Of a stretch of 64,000 bases of DNA, positions 18,039 through 27,291 are shown piece after piece. The notes under the pieces are model-generated. The model was not told the origin of the DNA and did no database searches. It saw only the letters and a program-made list of their open reading frames with translations. Both the position numbers and the translations under genes were made by a program. Source of the stretch: Comamonas thiooxydans (GTDB taxonomy: Bacteria > Pseudomonadota > Gammaproteobacteria > Burkholderiales > Burkholderiaceae_C); assembly GCF_000964545.1 (NCBI RefSeq), contig NZ_BBVD01000002.1, forward strand, positions 310,001 to 374,000. Direction: 5' to 3'. The number at the start of each line of letters is the position of its first letter. The first letter of the stretch is position 1.

Positions 18039-20609
18039 ATGCAGATCACTCGCAACCGAGCCTTGCGCGGCCCCAACCTCTGGACCCGCAGCACAGCCAT
18101 CGAAGCCATCGTGCACTGCGAAGACAGCGAGCTGCTGTACACCGCCATGCCCGGCTTTGAAGAAAAGCTGCGCGCGCGTTTCCCCACCATCGGTACGCTG
18201 CAGCCACATGGCGCAGACCAGCGCCTGTCGCTGGCCCATGTGCTGGAAGTTGCTGCCCTGTCGCTGCAGGCCCAGGCGGGCTGCCCCGTCACCTTCAGCC
18301 GCACCCACGAGACCGTGGAGCAAGGCACCTTCCAGGTGGTGGTCGAGTACACCGAAGAATCCGTGGGCAAGCTGGCCATGGAGCGTGCCGAAGCCCTGAT
18401 TCAGGCGGCATTGAACGACACGCCCTTCGACGCCGACGCCACGATTGCCGAGCTGCGCGAGCTGGACGAGGACGACCGTATCGGCCCCTCGACCGGCGCC
18501 ATCGTCGATGCCGCCGTGGCGCGCGGCATTCCCTTCCGTCGCCTGACCACCGGCTCGCTGGTGCAGCTGGGCTGGGGTTCGCGTGCGCGCCGCTTCCAGG
18601 CCGCCGAGATCGACTCCACCAGCGCCGTGGCCGAATCCATTGCGCAGGACAAGGATCTGACCAAGCGCCTGCTGCATGCAGCCGGCGTGCCCGTGCCCAT
18701 GGGTCGCCCCGTCACCGACGTGGAAGACGCCTGGGCCGTGGCCCAGGAAGTGGGTCTGCCCGTGGTGGTCAAACCTCAGGACGGCAACCAGGGCAAGGGC
18801 GTGGTGGTGAACATCACCACCCGCGAAGGCCTGGAGGCCGCTTACAAGACCGCCAGCGAATTTGGCGATGAAATCCTCGTCGAGCGCTTTTTGCCCGGCC
18901 ATGACTTCCGCATGCTGGTCGTCGGCGGCCAGTTGGTCGCTGCCGCCCGCCGCGAGCCTCCCCAGGTGCTGGGCGACGGCCAGCACACCATCCGCGAGCT
19001 GGTGAACATCGTCAACCAGGACCCGCGCCGCGGCTCCGGCCACGGCACGGCACTGACCAAGGTGCGGCTGGACGATATCGCCATCGCCCGCATCGCCAGT
19101 GAAGGCCTGACGCCTGACAGCGTGCCCGCCCAGGGCCAGCGCGTGGTGCTGCGCAACAACGCCAATCTGTCCACCGGCGGCAGCGCCACCGATGTGACCG
19201 ATGATGTGCATCCCGAAATCGCCGCCCGAGCCATCGAGGCCGCGCAGACCATCGGTCTGCATATCTGCGGCGTGGACGTGGTCTGCGAAACCATGCTCAA
19301 GCCTCTGGAAGAGCAAAGTGGCGGCATCGTGGAAGTCAACGCCGCTCCCGGCCTGCGCATGCACCTGGCGCCCTCCTTCGGCCGTCCCCGCAATGTGGGC
19401 GTGCCCATGGTGGACGAGCTGTTCGCGCCCGGCGACGACGGCCGCATCCCCCTGGTCGCCGTCACCGGCACCAACGGCAAGACCACGACCACGCGCGTGA
19501 TCGCTCACCTGTTCACCTCGCATGGCTGGCGCACTGCCATGACCAACACCGATGGCGTGTACGTCAACGGTCGCCAGATCGACAGCGGCGACTGCTCGGG
19601 CCCCAAGAGTGCGCGCAACGCCCTGGCCCACCCCGAGACCGATGCGGCTGTGCTGGAATGCGCACGCGGCGGCATCTTGCGTGAAGGCCTGGGCTTTGAC
19701 CGCTGCCAGGTCGCCGTGGTCACCAATGTGGGCGAAGGCGACCACCTGGGCCTGAACTTCATCACCACCAAGGAAGATGTCAGCGTTCTCAAGCGCGTCA
19801 TCGTGCAGAACGTGGCTTCCACGGGCTATGCCGTGCTCAATGCCGCCGATCCACTGGTCGCGGCCATGGCCCATGTCTGCCCCGGCAAGGTCATCTTCTT
19901 TGCCGCCGACCGCCACCACCCCGTCATGGCCACGCACCGTGCCCAGGGCAGCCGCGTGGTCTATGTCGATGGCGACGCCATCGTGGCCGCAGAAGGTTCC
20001 TGGCGCGAGAGCATCGCGCTGCGCGACATTCCGCTGACCCGTAACGGCACCATCACCTTCCAGGTAGAAAACGTCATGGCCTCCATCGGCGCCGCATGGG
20101 CCGCAGGCCTGCCCTGGCAGACCATTCGCCGTGGTCTGGCCGGCTTCCTCAACGACAGCGACAACGCCCCTGCCCGCTTCAATGTGATGGACTACAAGGG
20201 CGCCACCATCATTGCCGATTACGGCCACAACCCCGACGCCATCCGCGCGCTGTCGCAGGCCGTGGAAGCCATGCCCGCCAAGCGCCGCAGCGTGGTGATC
20301 TCGGGCGCCGGCGATCGCCGCGACCAGGACATCACCGAACAGACCCAGATCCTGGGCAAGGTGTTCGATGATGTGGTGCTCTATCAGGACGCCTGCCAAC
20401 GTGGCCGCGTGGATGGTGAAGTGCTGGCCCTGCTGAAAAAGGGCCTGGAAGGCGCGCCGCGCACCAGCTACAGCACAGAGATCCATGGCGAGTTCCTCGC
20501 CATCGACCATGCCCTGGCCCGCCTGCAGCCCGGCGACCTGTGCCTGGTGCTGGTGGATCAGGTGGAAGAGGCTCTGGAGCATCTGCGCAAGCATGTGAAT
20601 GGACAGTGA
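18039..20609 (+). CDS. cphA: Cyanophycin synthetase CphA
   Basis: An 856-residue synthetase that makes multi-L-arginyl-poly-L-aspartate, a carbon/nitrogen storage polymer, using two ATP per Asp-Arg unit. Three parts can be followed: N-domain (1-160), ATP-grasp (about 160-470; PSTGAIVDAAVARGIPF, VVVKPQDGNQGKG, VEVNAAPGLRMHL) that adds Asp, and Mur-ligase (about 473-856) that adds Arg, with an intact P-loop GTNGKTTTTR whose lysine is residue 481. It follows cphA' by 96 bases. No cyanophycinase or isoaspartyl dipeptidase gene is in the window. Confidence 0.94.
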   Translation: MQITRNRALRGPNLWTRSTAIEAIVHCEDSELLYTAMPGFEEKLRARFPTIGTLQPHGADQRLSLAHVLEVAALSLQAQAGCPVTFSRTHETVEQGTFQVVVEYTEESVGKLAMERAEALIQAALNDTPFDADATIAELRELDEDDRIGPSTGAIVDAAVARGIPFRRLTTGSLVQLGWGSRARRFQAAEIDSTSAVAESIAQDKDLTKRLLHAAGVPVPMGRPVTDVEDAWAVAQEVGLPVVVKPQDGNQGKGVVVNITTREGLEAAYKTASEFGDEILVERFLPGHDFRMLVVGGQLVAAARREPPQVLGDGQHTIRELVNIVNQDPRRGSGHGTALTKVRLDDIAIARIASEGLTPDSVPAQGQRVVLRNNANLSTGGSATDVTDDVHPEIAARAIEAAQTIGLHICGVDVVCETMLKPLEEQSGGIVEVNAAPGLRMHLAPSFGRPRNVGVPMVDELFAPGDDGRIPLVAVTGTNGKTTTTRVIAHLFTSHGWRTAMTNTDGVYVNGRQIDSGDCSGPKSARNALAHPETDAAVLECARGGILREGLGFDRCQVAVVTNVGEGDHLGLNFITTKEDVSVLKRVIVQNVASTGYAVLNAADPLVAAMAHVCPGKVIFFAADRHHPVMATHRAQGSRVVYVDGDAIVAAEGSWRESIALRDIPLTRNGTITFQVENVMASIGAAWAAGLPWQTIRRGLAGFLNDSDNAPARFNVMDYKGATIIADYGHNPDAIRALSQAVEAMPAKRRSVVISGAGDRRDQDITEQTQILGKVFDDVVLYQDACQRGRVDGEVLALLKKGLEGAPRTSYSTEIHGEFLAIDHALARLQPGDLCLVLVDQVEEALEHLRKHVNGQ

Positions 20610-20690
20610 CCCCCTGAGGCGCTGACGCGCCTTCCCCCTGAGGGGGACGACGGCCTCGCCGGGAGGCGGCGCGGCCGGCCAGGCTCTTGC
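20610..20690 (+). repeat. GC-rich hairpin element, copy 1
   Basis: Right after the cphA stop comes CCCCCTGAG, a GCGC hairpin, a CCCCCT/AGGGGG hairpin, then GACGACGGCCTCGC and a C/G-rich tail ending in CTTGC. The same order recurs at 43574 (GACGACGGCCTC shared exactly) and, less complete, at 47421. Possible mRNA 3' end or dispersed repeat. Confidence 0.6.
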
Positions 20691-20741
20691 TTGCCATCTC
20701 TCGCTTGAGCGAGTGCCTATATTCCAGCCCAGGAGCCGTGC

Positions 20742-20855
20742 ATGAACCCTCGGCACCTCCATACCGACCCGGCCTTGCGCCGGGTTTTGTATTTGAAGTC
20801 ACAGCACTTTGCACCTGCGGCATGGCTTGCGCGGCGGTTTTCACGCATGGTCTGA
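20742..20855 (+). CDS. Possible 37-residue protein
   Basis: A short frame with AGGAG 7 bases before its ATG, starting MNPRHLHTDPALRRVLYLKS. The residue mix is protein-like, but it runs across the hairpin at 20767 and matches no family I know. It may be chance. Confidence 0.22.
   Translation: MNPRHLHTDPALRRVLYLKSQHFAPAAWLARRFSRMV
20767..20795 (+). terminator. Candidate terminator after cphA
   Basis: ACCCGGC/GCCGGGT (7 bp, loop CTTGC) is followed by TTTTGTATTT. It lies 158 bases after cphA and before the DUF2946 gene. Confidence 0.55.
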
Positions 20856-20902
20856 GGCGGCGGACGACGTATGATGCGGACGCATATCAGCACCGCACAC
20901 CC

Positions 20903-21277
20903 ATGACCTTGCAACAGCTTCGCCGCATTGCCACCTGCCTGCTGGGCCGGTGCGTGCTGGCATGGATGGCACTGTCCATGGGGGTGGCGGCAGCCGCGCC
21001 GCTGATCCAGTCTCAGGGGTTTGAGCTGATCTGCACCAGCACCGGCGCGGTCAAGCTGATCGTCAAGGGCGAATACGGCGGCAGTGCCCTGGGTGCGGGC
21101 CACCTCGATTGCCCCATGTGCCTGCCCCATGCAGCACCGCCTTCGCCCGCGCTGCAGCTGCCGTCGCCTACCGAGTCGCCGCTGTGGCATGCGCTGCAGC
21201 CCGTGGAGCGGGCGCGCATCGCCGCCATCACCGCCGCTCCTCTGCCTGCGCGCGGACCGCCTCCCGTTTACCTCTGA
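20903..21277 (+). CDS. DUF2946 family protein
   Basis: A 124-residue exported or membrane-anchored protein: an N-terminal hydrophobic segment (VLAWMALSMGVAAAAP) followed by QGFELICTSTGAVKLIVKG and the cysteine pair DCPMCLP, the pattern of DUF2946. Family members often lie next to TonB receptors and copper-related genes; the Cys pair could bind a metal. The ATG at 20903 begins the signal-like segment. The TonB receptor gene follows after 84 bases. Confidence 0.72.
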   Translation: MTLQQLRRIATCLLGRCVLAWMALSMGVAAAAPLIQSQGFELICTSTGAVKLIVKGEYGGSALGAGHLDCPMCLPHAAPPSPALQLPSPTESPLWHALQPVERARIAAITAAPLPARGPPPVYL

Positions 21278-21361
21278 ACCATTTCGGGCTCTAGCGCAGT
21301 TCCTATCTGCGCTGGCCGCAATCAGATTCATAGGGACGATCACGTCCCAAGGTAAGCATTC

Positions 21362-23677
21362 ATGAAACAGATTTTTCTGCCGCTGGTGGTCAGTGGTATT
21401 GCATGGCCGTGCCTGGCCCAGACCTCGACCGATTCCGCCGACCTGCCTGAGCGCTCCAAGACCCTGGGCGTGGTCACCGTCAACGGCGGCCAGCCCAGCT
21501 CGCTGCCCACGCAGATTCCGACCACCATCGAAGGCATCACGCGCGAGGAGATAGAGACCCGCATCAATGCCACCGACAGCGAGGATGCCCTCAAATATCT
21601 GCCCAGCCTGCTGGTGCGCAAGCGCTATATCGGCGACTACAACCACGCCATCCTCTCTACCCGCGCTTCGGGCACGGGCAATAGCGCGCGCTCGGCCGTC
21701 TATGCCGACGGCATCTTGCTGTCCAACTATCTGGGCAATGGCATTGCCAACGGCAGCAACTATGCGCCGCGCTGGGGCCTGGTGACGCCCGAGGAGATCG
21801 AACGCGTCGATGTCATGTACGGCCCGTTCTCGGCCGCCTACCCCGGCAACTCCGCCGGTGCCGTGGTGGACTATGTGACGCGCATGCCCGACAAGCTCGA
21901 AGCCCATGTGGCCACCGGCTATGCCCACCAGAGCGCCGACGTGCTGGGCAGCAACGGCCATTACCGCAGCTGGAACACCAGCGCTTCCATCGGCAGCAGA
22001 AGCGGCGACTGGTCGTACTGGATCAATCTGAGCCGCAGCGACAGCCAGGGCCAGCCCATGACCTTCCCCACCGTGCTGCAGTCCGCCGGCGTGGCGGGCG
22101 GTGCCGGCACGCCCGTGACCGGGGCGATTGCCGGGCTGAGCACCACCAACCAGCCCTGGTACATCCTGGGTGCGGGCACGCAGTACCGCACCCGGCAGGA
22201 TCACGCCAAGATCAAGCTGGCCTATGACATCACGCCCACGCTGCGCGCCAGCTACACGCTGGGCTGGTGGCAGAACAGCGCCAAGGGCAGCTCCGAGACC
22301 TATCTGCGCGGGCCGGACGGCCAGCCGGTCTACAGCGGCAACATCAATATCGACGGCAAGACCTACAAGCTGGCCGACACCGCCTTCGGACTCAGCCAGG
22401 ACCGGCAGACCCACACCATGCATGGCGTCTCGCTCAAAAGTCATGCCCAGGGCGAGTTTGACTGGGAGCTCAGCGCCAGCCTCTATGACTACGGCAAGGA
22501 TCAGCAGCGCGTGCCCACCATTGCCCAGCCGGCTGCCAATCTGGGCGGCAAGGGCACACTGCAGGATCAGGACGGCACGGGCTGGAACACGCTGGCCGCC
22601 AAGGGCACATGGCGACAGAACGACATACTGGGCCTGCAGGGCACACATATCGTGGACTTCGGCCTGGGCCGCGATGCCTACAAGCTCAACATCAGCAAAT
22701 ACAACGTGCTGGGCGACTGGCAGTCCGGCCCGGCCAACGAGCAGGCTGTCGTCAGCCAGGTCGGCGGCAGGGCCGAGACCCGCTATGCCTGGGCACAGGA
22801 CAGCTGGCAGCTGGCCAGGGACTGGAAGGCCGTGCTGGGTCTGCGCTGGGAGGACTGGACGGCCAGCCAGGGCCATACCGCCACGACCAGCAGCCAGCTG
22901 AGTTACGCCCAGCGCAGCGAATCGCATTTCTCGCCCAAGGCCGCGCTGGCCTACCAGTTGGCCCGCAACACCACGCTCAAGGCCTCGCTAGGCCGTGCCG
23001 TGCGCTTTCCCACCGTGGGCGAGCTGTATGGCGCGACTTCGGGCGGCGCGCTGTCCTTCATCAACGACCCGAATCTGAAACCCGAAAAATCCTGGACGGG
23101 CGAGCTGACAGCCGAGCAAGACCTGGGTAACGGCCTGCTGCGCGCAACCTGGTTCCACGAGCGCACGCGCGATGCGCTCTACAGCCAGCTGATTCCCGGC
23201 ACCACCATCTCTGCGGTGCAGAACGTGGATCAGGTTCGTACCTCGGGGCTGGAGCTGGCTTACTCGGCGCAGTCGGTGTGGATTCGGGGGCTGGACCTGG
23301 GCGGCAGCCTGGCCTGGGCCAATTCGCGCATCACGGCCAATGCCGCCAATCCGGCCAGCGTCGGCAAATGGCAGCCGCGCGTGCCACGCTGGCGCGCCAC
23401 GGCCTGGGCCACCTACAAGCCCGATGAACGCTGGGCCTTCACGGTGGCGGCGCGCTACAGCGGGCGCCAGTACTCGAATCTGGACAACAGCGATGTCCAT
23501 GCCGACATCTATATGGGTGCTAGCCAGTACTTCAGCGTCGATCTGCGGGCCCGCTATCAGATCGACAGACAGCTATCAGCAGCCCTCGGCATAGACAACG
23601 CCAACAATGCCAGGTACTGGAACTTCCATCCCTATCCGCAAAGAAGCTTTAGCGCCTCCCTGCGCTGGGATCTTTAG
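21362..23677 (+). CDS. TonB-dependent receptor, substrate unknown
   Basis: A 771-residue outer-membrane active transporter. After a signal peptide ending near CLAQ, the plug domain shows VVTVNGGQPSSLPTQ (TonB-box region), DALKYLPSLLVRKRY, STRASGTGNSARS and YGPFSAAYPGNSAGAVVDYVT. The 22-strand barrel ends with the canonical C-terminal aromatic pattern SFSASLRWDL. AAGG lies 7 bases before the ATG. Pairing with a DUF2946 gene suggests a metal or metal chelate, which is inference only. No cobalamin riboswitch is visible in the 84-base gap. Confidence 0.87.
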   Translation: MKQIFLPLVVSGIAWPCLAQTSTDSADLPERSKTLGVVTVNGGQPSSLPTQIPTTIEGITREEIETRINATDSEDALKYLPSLLVRKRYIGDYNHAILSTRASGTGNSARSAVYADGILLSNYLGNGIANGSNYAPRWGLVTPEEIERVDVMYGPFSAAYPGNSAGAVVDYVTRMPDKLEAHVATGYAHQSADVLGSNGHYRSWNTSASIGSRSGDWSYWINLSRSDSQGQPMTFPTVLQSAGVAGGAGTPVTGAIAGLSTTNQPWYILGAGTQYRTRQDHAKIKLAYDITPTLRASYTLGWWQNSAKGSSETYLRGPDGQPVYSGNINIDGKTYKLADTAFGLSQDRQTHTMHGVSLKSHAQGEFDWELSASLYDYGKDQQRVPTIAQPAANLGGKGTLQDQDGTGWNTLAAKGTWRQNDILGLQGTHIVDFGLGRDAYKLNISKYNVLGDWQSGPANEQAVVSQVGGRAETRYAWAQDSWQLARDWKAVLGLRWEDWTASQGHTATTSSQLSYAQRSESHFSPKAALAYQLARNTTLKASLGRAVRFPTVGELYGATSGGALSFINDPNLKPEKSWTGELTAEQDLGNGLLRATWFHERTRDALYSQLIPGTTISAVQNVDQVRTSGLELAYSAQSVWIRGLDLGGSLAWANSRITANAANPASVGKWQPRVPRWRATAWATYKPDERWAFTVAARYSGRQYSNLDNSDVHADIYMGASQYFSVDLRARYQIDRQLSAALGIDNANNARYWNFHPYPQRSFSASLRWDL

Positions 23678-23689
23678 ACGCCCGCGGCT

Positions 23690-24889
23690 CTAGGCCAGCC
23701 CGGCCACCAGGCCATGGGTCTTGCGCATCCTGAAAGTGCCCAGGCTGGCCAACAGCGCCAGGGACAGGCCCAGCACGCAGGCACCCTGCCAGCCGTCAAT
23801 GCGCCAGGCGAGAGTCCCCAGCGCCGAGCCCGCCGCCGCGCCCGTGAAATAGCCCGTCATATAGACGGCATTCATGCGGCCGCGCGCTGCGGGCAGCAAC
23901 TGGGCCACCGTGGCCTGGTTGGTGATGTTCAGGCATTGCAGGCCCAGATCGATCACCACCATGCCCAGCACGAACCAGCCCAGATGCGCTCCGCCCACCC
24001 ATAGCAGCGGCCAGGACAGCAGCAGGGCCAGCGCCCCGATGGCACAGCTCACGCGGCCCAGGCCCTTGTCCACCAGCCGCCCCGCCTGCGTGGCCACCAG
24101 GGCACCCGCCGCGCCAGCCAGACCGATCAAGCCGATCTGGCCGTCATCCAGACCCAGGGGACCGCTGGACAACTGCAGCGCCATGGTCGAGAACAGCACG
24201 CTGACCGAGGCGAACGCCAGCGCGCTGACCAGGGTGCGCTGGCGCAGGCCCGGCTGACTGCGCAGCAGATGCCACATGCTTCTCAGCACCTGTGGATAAC
24301 TGACAGGGCTGGGGTTGCGCGATGCCGGCAGCGCCCTCCACAGCCACAGCGCCACCACGGCCATCACCAGCGCAGCGCCCTGATAGACGGCTTGCCAGCC
24401 CCAGGCCTCCGAGACCATGCCGGCCACGCTGCGCGCCAGCAGAATGCCCAGCAGCAGACCGCTCATCACCCAACCGACGGCCCGCCCGCTTTGCCCAGGC
24501 TGGGCCAGCGCCGCCGCCATGGGCACCAGCACTTGGGCCGCAACCGAGAACAGACCGGCCATCAGCGTGCCCAGCAGAAACAGATCGAACTGGCCCGCCA
24601 GGCCGCACAGCGCCTGCCCCAGGGCCGCCAGCAGCATCAGGCTCACGGCCAGGCCGCGGCGCTGTAGCTTGTCGCCCAGCGGCGCCAGCAGCAAAAGACC
24701 TGCCGCATAGGCCACCTGGGCCAGCGTGACGCTGGTGGCAGCCGCCGACTCGCTGACCGAGAAATGACCGGCAATCGAGTGCAACAGCGGCTGGTTGAAA
24801 TAATTGCCGCCCGCACACAGGCCGCAGGCCAGTGCCATCAACAACAGGGAGGAAGCGCTCAGACCGGGCGCGGAAACGTTCACCGACAT
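23690..24889 (-). CDS. MFS transporter (drug:H+ antiporter-like)
   Basis: A 399-residue integral membrane protein with about twelve hydrophobic segments, beginning LLLMALACGLCAGGNYFNQPLL. The loop-2/3 motif appears as LAPLGDKLQRR. PLIWVGGAH-like and VGWVMSGLLLGILLARSVAG match the sugar-efflux/arabinose-efflux branch (DHA1). It probably exports a small compound. The start is uncertain among in-frame codons at 24889, 24904 and a GTG at 24934; none has a strong ribosome site. It converges with the TonB receptor gene. Confidence 0.82.
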   Translation of the reverse strand: MSVNVSAPGLSASSLLLMALACGLCAGGNYFNQPLLHSIAGHFSVSESAAATSVTLAQVAYAAGLLLLAPLGDKLQRRGLAVSLMLLAALGQALCGLAGQFDLFLLGTLMAGLFSVAAQVLVPMAAALAQPGQSGRAVGWVMSGLLLGILLARSVAGMVSEAWGWQAVYQGAALVMAVVALWLWRALPASRNPSPVSYPQVLRSMWHLLRSQPGLRQRTLVSALAFASVSVLFSTMALQLSSGPLGLDDGQIGLIGLAGAAGALVATQAGRLVDKGLGRVSCAIGALALLLSWPLLWVGGAHLGWFVLGMVVIDLGLQCLNITNQATVAQLLPAARGRMNAVYMTGYFTGAAAGSALGTLAWRIDGWQGACVLGLSLALLASLGTFRMRKTHGLVAGLA

Positions 24890-25163
24890 AGATAACAGCC
24901 ACATCCGGTGGATGCGGCGCTTGCATGGAGCCACCGCCCGAGGGGCCGTCGCAGATCAAAGAGGGAGTTAGCAAGTTCGGCATGCGCTGTGTCATGCCTG
25001 TGGCAGCGTCTCAGCTGCCGGCGCCCGCCAGCAGGCCGGGGCAAACCGTGATGCAATACAGAAAGCTCTGCAGCAGCCGGTATTGTCTTTAGGCTGGCTG
25101 CCAATCCCTTGTTCGGGACACAATGCCCTGTTAAAAAACAAGGGTTAACCCTTAACTCACTGT

Positions 25164-25664
25164 ATGCGCACCACCATGAAATTGCTCTCCGCCGCTCTGG
25201 CCGTTGCAGCCGCCACCGTAGGAACCATGGCCTTTGTCGGCATGAGCCATGCCGAGCAGATCGGCGCCGTGGATACCGTCTTCAAGTGGATTGGCCCGGA
25301 TCACAAGATCGTGGTCGATGCCTATGACGACCCCAAGGTGCCGGGTGTGACCTGCTATGTATCGCGTGCCAAGACCGGCGGCATCAAGGGCGGCCTGGGC
25401 CTGGCCGAGGATCGCTCGGAAGCGTCTATCGCCTGCCAGGCCACAGGCAATATCCAGTTCCCCGCGCCGCTCAGGCAGCAGGAAGAAGTGTTTACCGAGC
25501 GCACCTCGCTGCTGTTCAAGCGCCTGCGTGTGGTGCGCATGGTGGATGCCAAGCGCAATGCCCTGATCTATATGACCTACTCGGACCGGGTGATCGAGGG
25601 CTCTCCGCAGAACAGCGTCACCGCCGTGGCCTTGCCCCAGGGCACGGCTATCCCGCTGAAATGA
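25164..25664 (+). CDS. creA: CreA family protein
   Basis: A 166-residue exported protein: signal peptide LLSAALAVAAATVGTMAFVGMSHA, then the conserved CreA body (IGAVDTVFKWIGPDHKIVVDAYDDPKV split across VDTVFKWIGPDHKI and DDPKVPGVTCYVSRAKTGG). The family is widespread in proteobacteria and its biochemical role is not established. It is monocistronic. The second ATG, four codons in, is an alternative start. Confidence 0.9.
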   Translation: MRTTMKLLSAALAVAAATVGTMAFVGMSHAEQIGAVDTVFKWIGPDHKIVVDAYDDPKVPGVTCYVSRAKTGGIKGGLGLAEDRSEASIACQATGNIQFPAPLRQQEEVFTERTSLLFKRLRVVRMVDAKRNALIYMTYSDRVIEGSPQNSVTAVALPQGTAIPLK

Positions 25665-25735
25665 AAATCAGAGCAGGCTGCGCTTGTGCGGCCTGCGTTT
25701 GAGGCAGTTTTAACTCAAGACCCAGGCCGCGCGAG

Positions 25736-25957
25736 CTACTGACTGAAGATCAGGCCGCCTGCGTCCAGCGCCGGCGGGCGCAGCAAATCCTCGTTCACGC
25801 CCATGGCCTGGCTGGCGCGCTCCACGGCCTGCCAGAGTCCGGCAGGCATCTGCAAAATGGCCTCGGGGGACTGCGCATCGTCGATCCAGTGGCTGATCTG
25901 CAGATGCTGTTCATGAGTGAGCAGGTCCAGGTGCAGCATTTCATCGATGGTTTTCAT
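25736..25957 (-). CDS. Hypothetical 73-residue protein
   Basis: A small soluble acidic protein starting MKTIDEMLHLDLLTHEQHLQ. GGGAGGAA stands 6 bases before its ATG, a strong reason to accept it as a gene. It looks mostly helical and has no motif I recognise. Confidence 0.65.
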   Translation of the reverse strand: MKTIDEMLHLDLLTHEQHLQISHWIDDAQSPEAILQMPAGLWQAVERASQAMGVNEDLLRPPALDAGGLIFSQ

Positions 25958-26068
25958 GGTGTTCCTCCCTGCTTGTGAAAGCCGGCGCCGTGCAACCCGC
26001 GCCCGACTTGTCTATCCAATATAGGGGCAAAAACCGCCGCCGCAAGCAAAATCATTGTCAAGAAAACC

Positions 26069-26101
26069 ATAGCTGCCTGCGACTGTCATTCAAGCGCTAC
26101 A
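26069..26101. repeat. Dispersed short palindrome, degenerate copy
   Basis: CATAGCTGCCTGCG...ATTCAAGCGCTACAG matches the pattern of the copies at 12052 and 17970. It overlaps the stop of the LysR gene at 26097, which therefore probably ends in repeat-derived sequence. Confidence 0.45.
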
Positions 26102-27026
26102 GCGTGTTTGGCGCTTGGGCTGCGGACGGCTCGCCGGCCTTGCAGGCATCGACAAAGGCCTGCAGCGCGGGCGAGCGGCGCTTTCCGGCGCGCTGCACCA
26201 GAGAGAAGTTGCGCCACATGCGCGGCAAGGTGGTGGGCAGAATCTCCAGCGCACGAGCCTGCAGCTGTGACTGCACCAGCACGCGCGACAGACAGCTGAT
26301 GCCCAGCCCCTGCTCGACACAGCGTGCAATGGCCTCGGAGCTGCCCAGCGTGGCAGCCGCAGGCAACTGGTGCAGATGCGGCAGCAGCGCATGCTCGACC
26401 ATCTCGCGCGTGCCTGAGCCCGCCTCGCGCAGCAGCCATGCCGCCTTGCGCAGCGCCGCCACGCCCAGCGGCTTGCTGCGCGCCTGCTCGGCCAGCGGGT
26501 CCTGCGGCGATGCCACGATGACCAGTTCGTCACGCAGCCAGGGCTCGACCTCCAGCCCCTGCCAGTGGCTGCTGCCCTCGATCAGGCCCATGTCGACCTC
26601 CATGGCCAGCACGGCTTCGCCCACTTCCTGGGTATTGGCGATCTGCAGGTCCACGCGCACCAGCGGATGCGAGCGTGCCAGCCGCGCCAGCACTTCGGGC
26701 AGCGCATAGGTGCCGATGGTGGTGCTGGCCGCCACGCGCAGGCGCACCGGCATATTGGCCGCACGCGCGGAAAACGTCTGCTCTATGCCTCTTGCCTGCT
26801 CCAGCACGCTAAGGGCCTGAGGCAATAGCGCACGACCCGCATCGTTGAGCACCAGGCGCTTGCCCACGCGCTCGAACAGTTGCACGCCCAGGCCTTGCTC
26901 CAGCTGCTGCAGCGCGGCACTGGTGGCCGACTGCGAAAGCGCTACGGCCTCTGCGGCAGCCACCGTGGTCCCGCTTTGAGCCACGGCGCAGAAGATCTCG
27001 AACTGACGCAAGGTGAGGTGCAGCAT
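26097..27026 (-). CDS. LysR family regulator, YeiE-like
   Basis: A 309-residue LysR-type regulator. The N-terminal winged HTH reads LRQFEIFCAVAQSGTTVAAAE ... LSQSATSAALQQLEQGLG, then the two-lobed co-inducer domain (LRVAASTTIGTYALPEVLAR). It is divergent from a YeiH-type transporter at 27292 with a 265-base A/T-rich gap. That pairing, known from yeiE-yeiH of enterobacteria, suggests it controls the transporter. Its ligand is unknown. Confidence 0.88.
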   Translation of the reverse strand: MLHLTLRQFEIFCAVAQSGTTVAAAEAVALSQSATSAALQQLEQGLGVQLFERVGKRLVLNDAGRALLPQALSVLEQARGIEQTFSARAANMPVRLRVAASTTIGTYALPEVLARLARSHPLVRVDLQIANTQEVGEAVLAMEVDMGLIEGSSHWQGLEVEPWLRDELVIVASPQDPLAEQARSKPLGVAALRKAAWLLREAGSGTREMVEHALLPHLHQLPAAATLGSSEAIARCVEQGLGISCLSRVLVQSQLQARALEILPTTLPRMWRNFSLVQRAGKRRSPALQAFVDACKAGEPSAAQAPNTL

Positions 27027-27207
27027 GACGATGATTCGTATATTCGTATCGATGACAGCAGGCTCGCCAGGAGCCCTGGCCTACCAGCAAAAAATGGGCG
27101 GCCCGGCCCCTACGGTACCGGCTCATCCAGTCAATGATTGAGTCGAATCGCAGGCGCCAGAAAGCCCAATCTACCTGTTTTATAGGTTGATCTTACAAAA
27201 ACTATTA

Positions 27208-27223
27208 GTTATACAAATATAAC
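27208..27223. promoter_or_regulatory. Candidate LysR operator
   Basis: A perfect inverted repeat GTTATA-CAAA-TATAAC in the LysR/YeiH divergent gap, 69 bases before the transporter ATG. LysR proteins bind interrupted A/T palindromes of this sort, but the site is short and the region A/T-rich. Confidence 0.4.
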
Positions 27224-27291
27224 CAGGAAATCTAAAGTGAGCTCCATGCCGGCAATCAGACCTGTTGTCCTGCCTGCAGCGAAAGCTCACG

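Noticed and set aside
21278..21361. Riboswitch before the first TonB receptor
   Set aside because: The gap is only 84 bases and has no conserved box I recognise.
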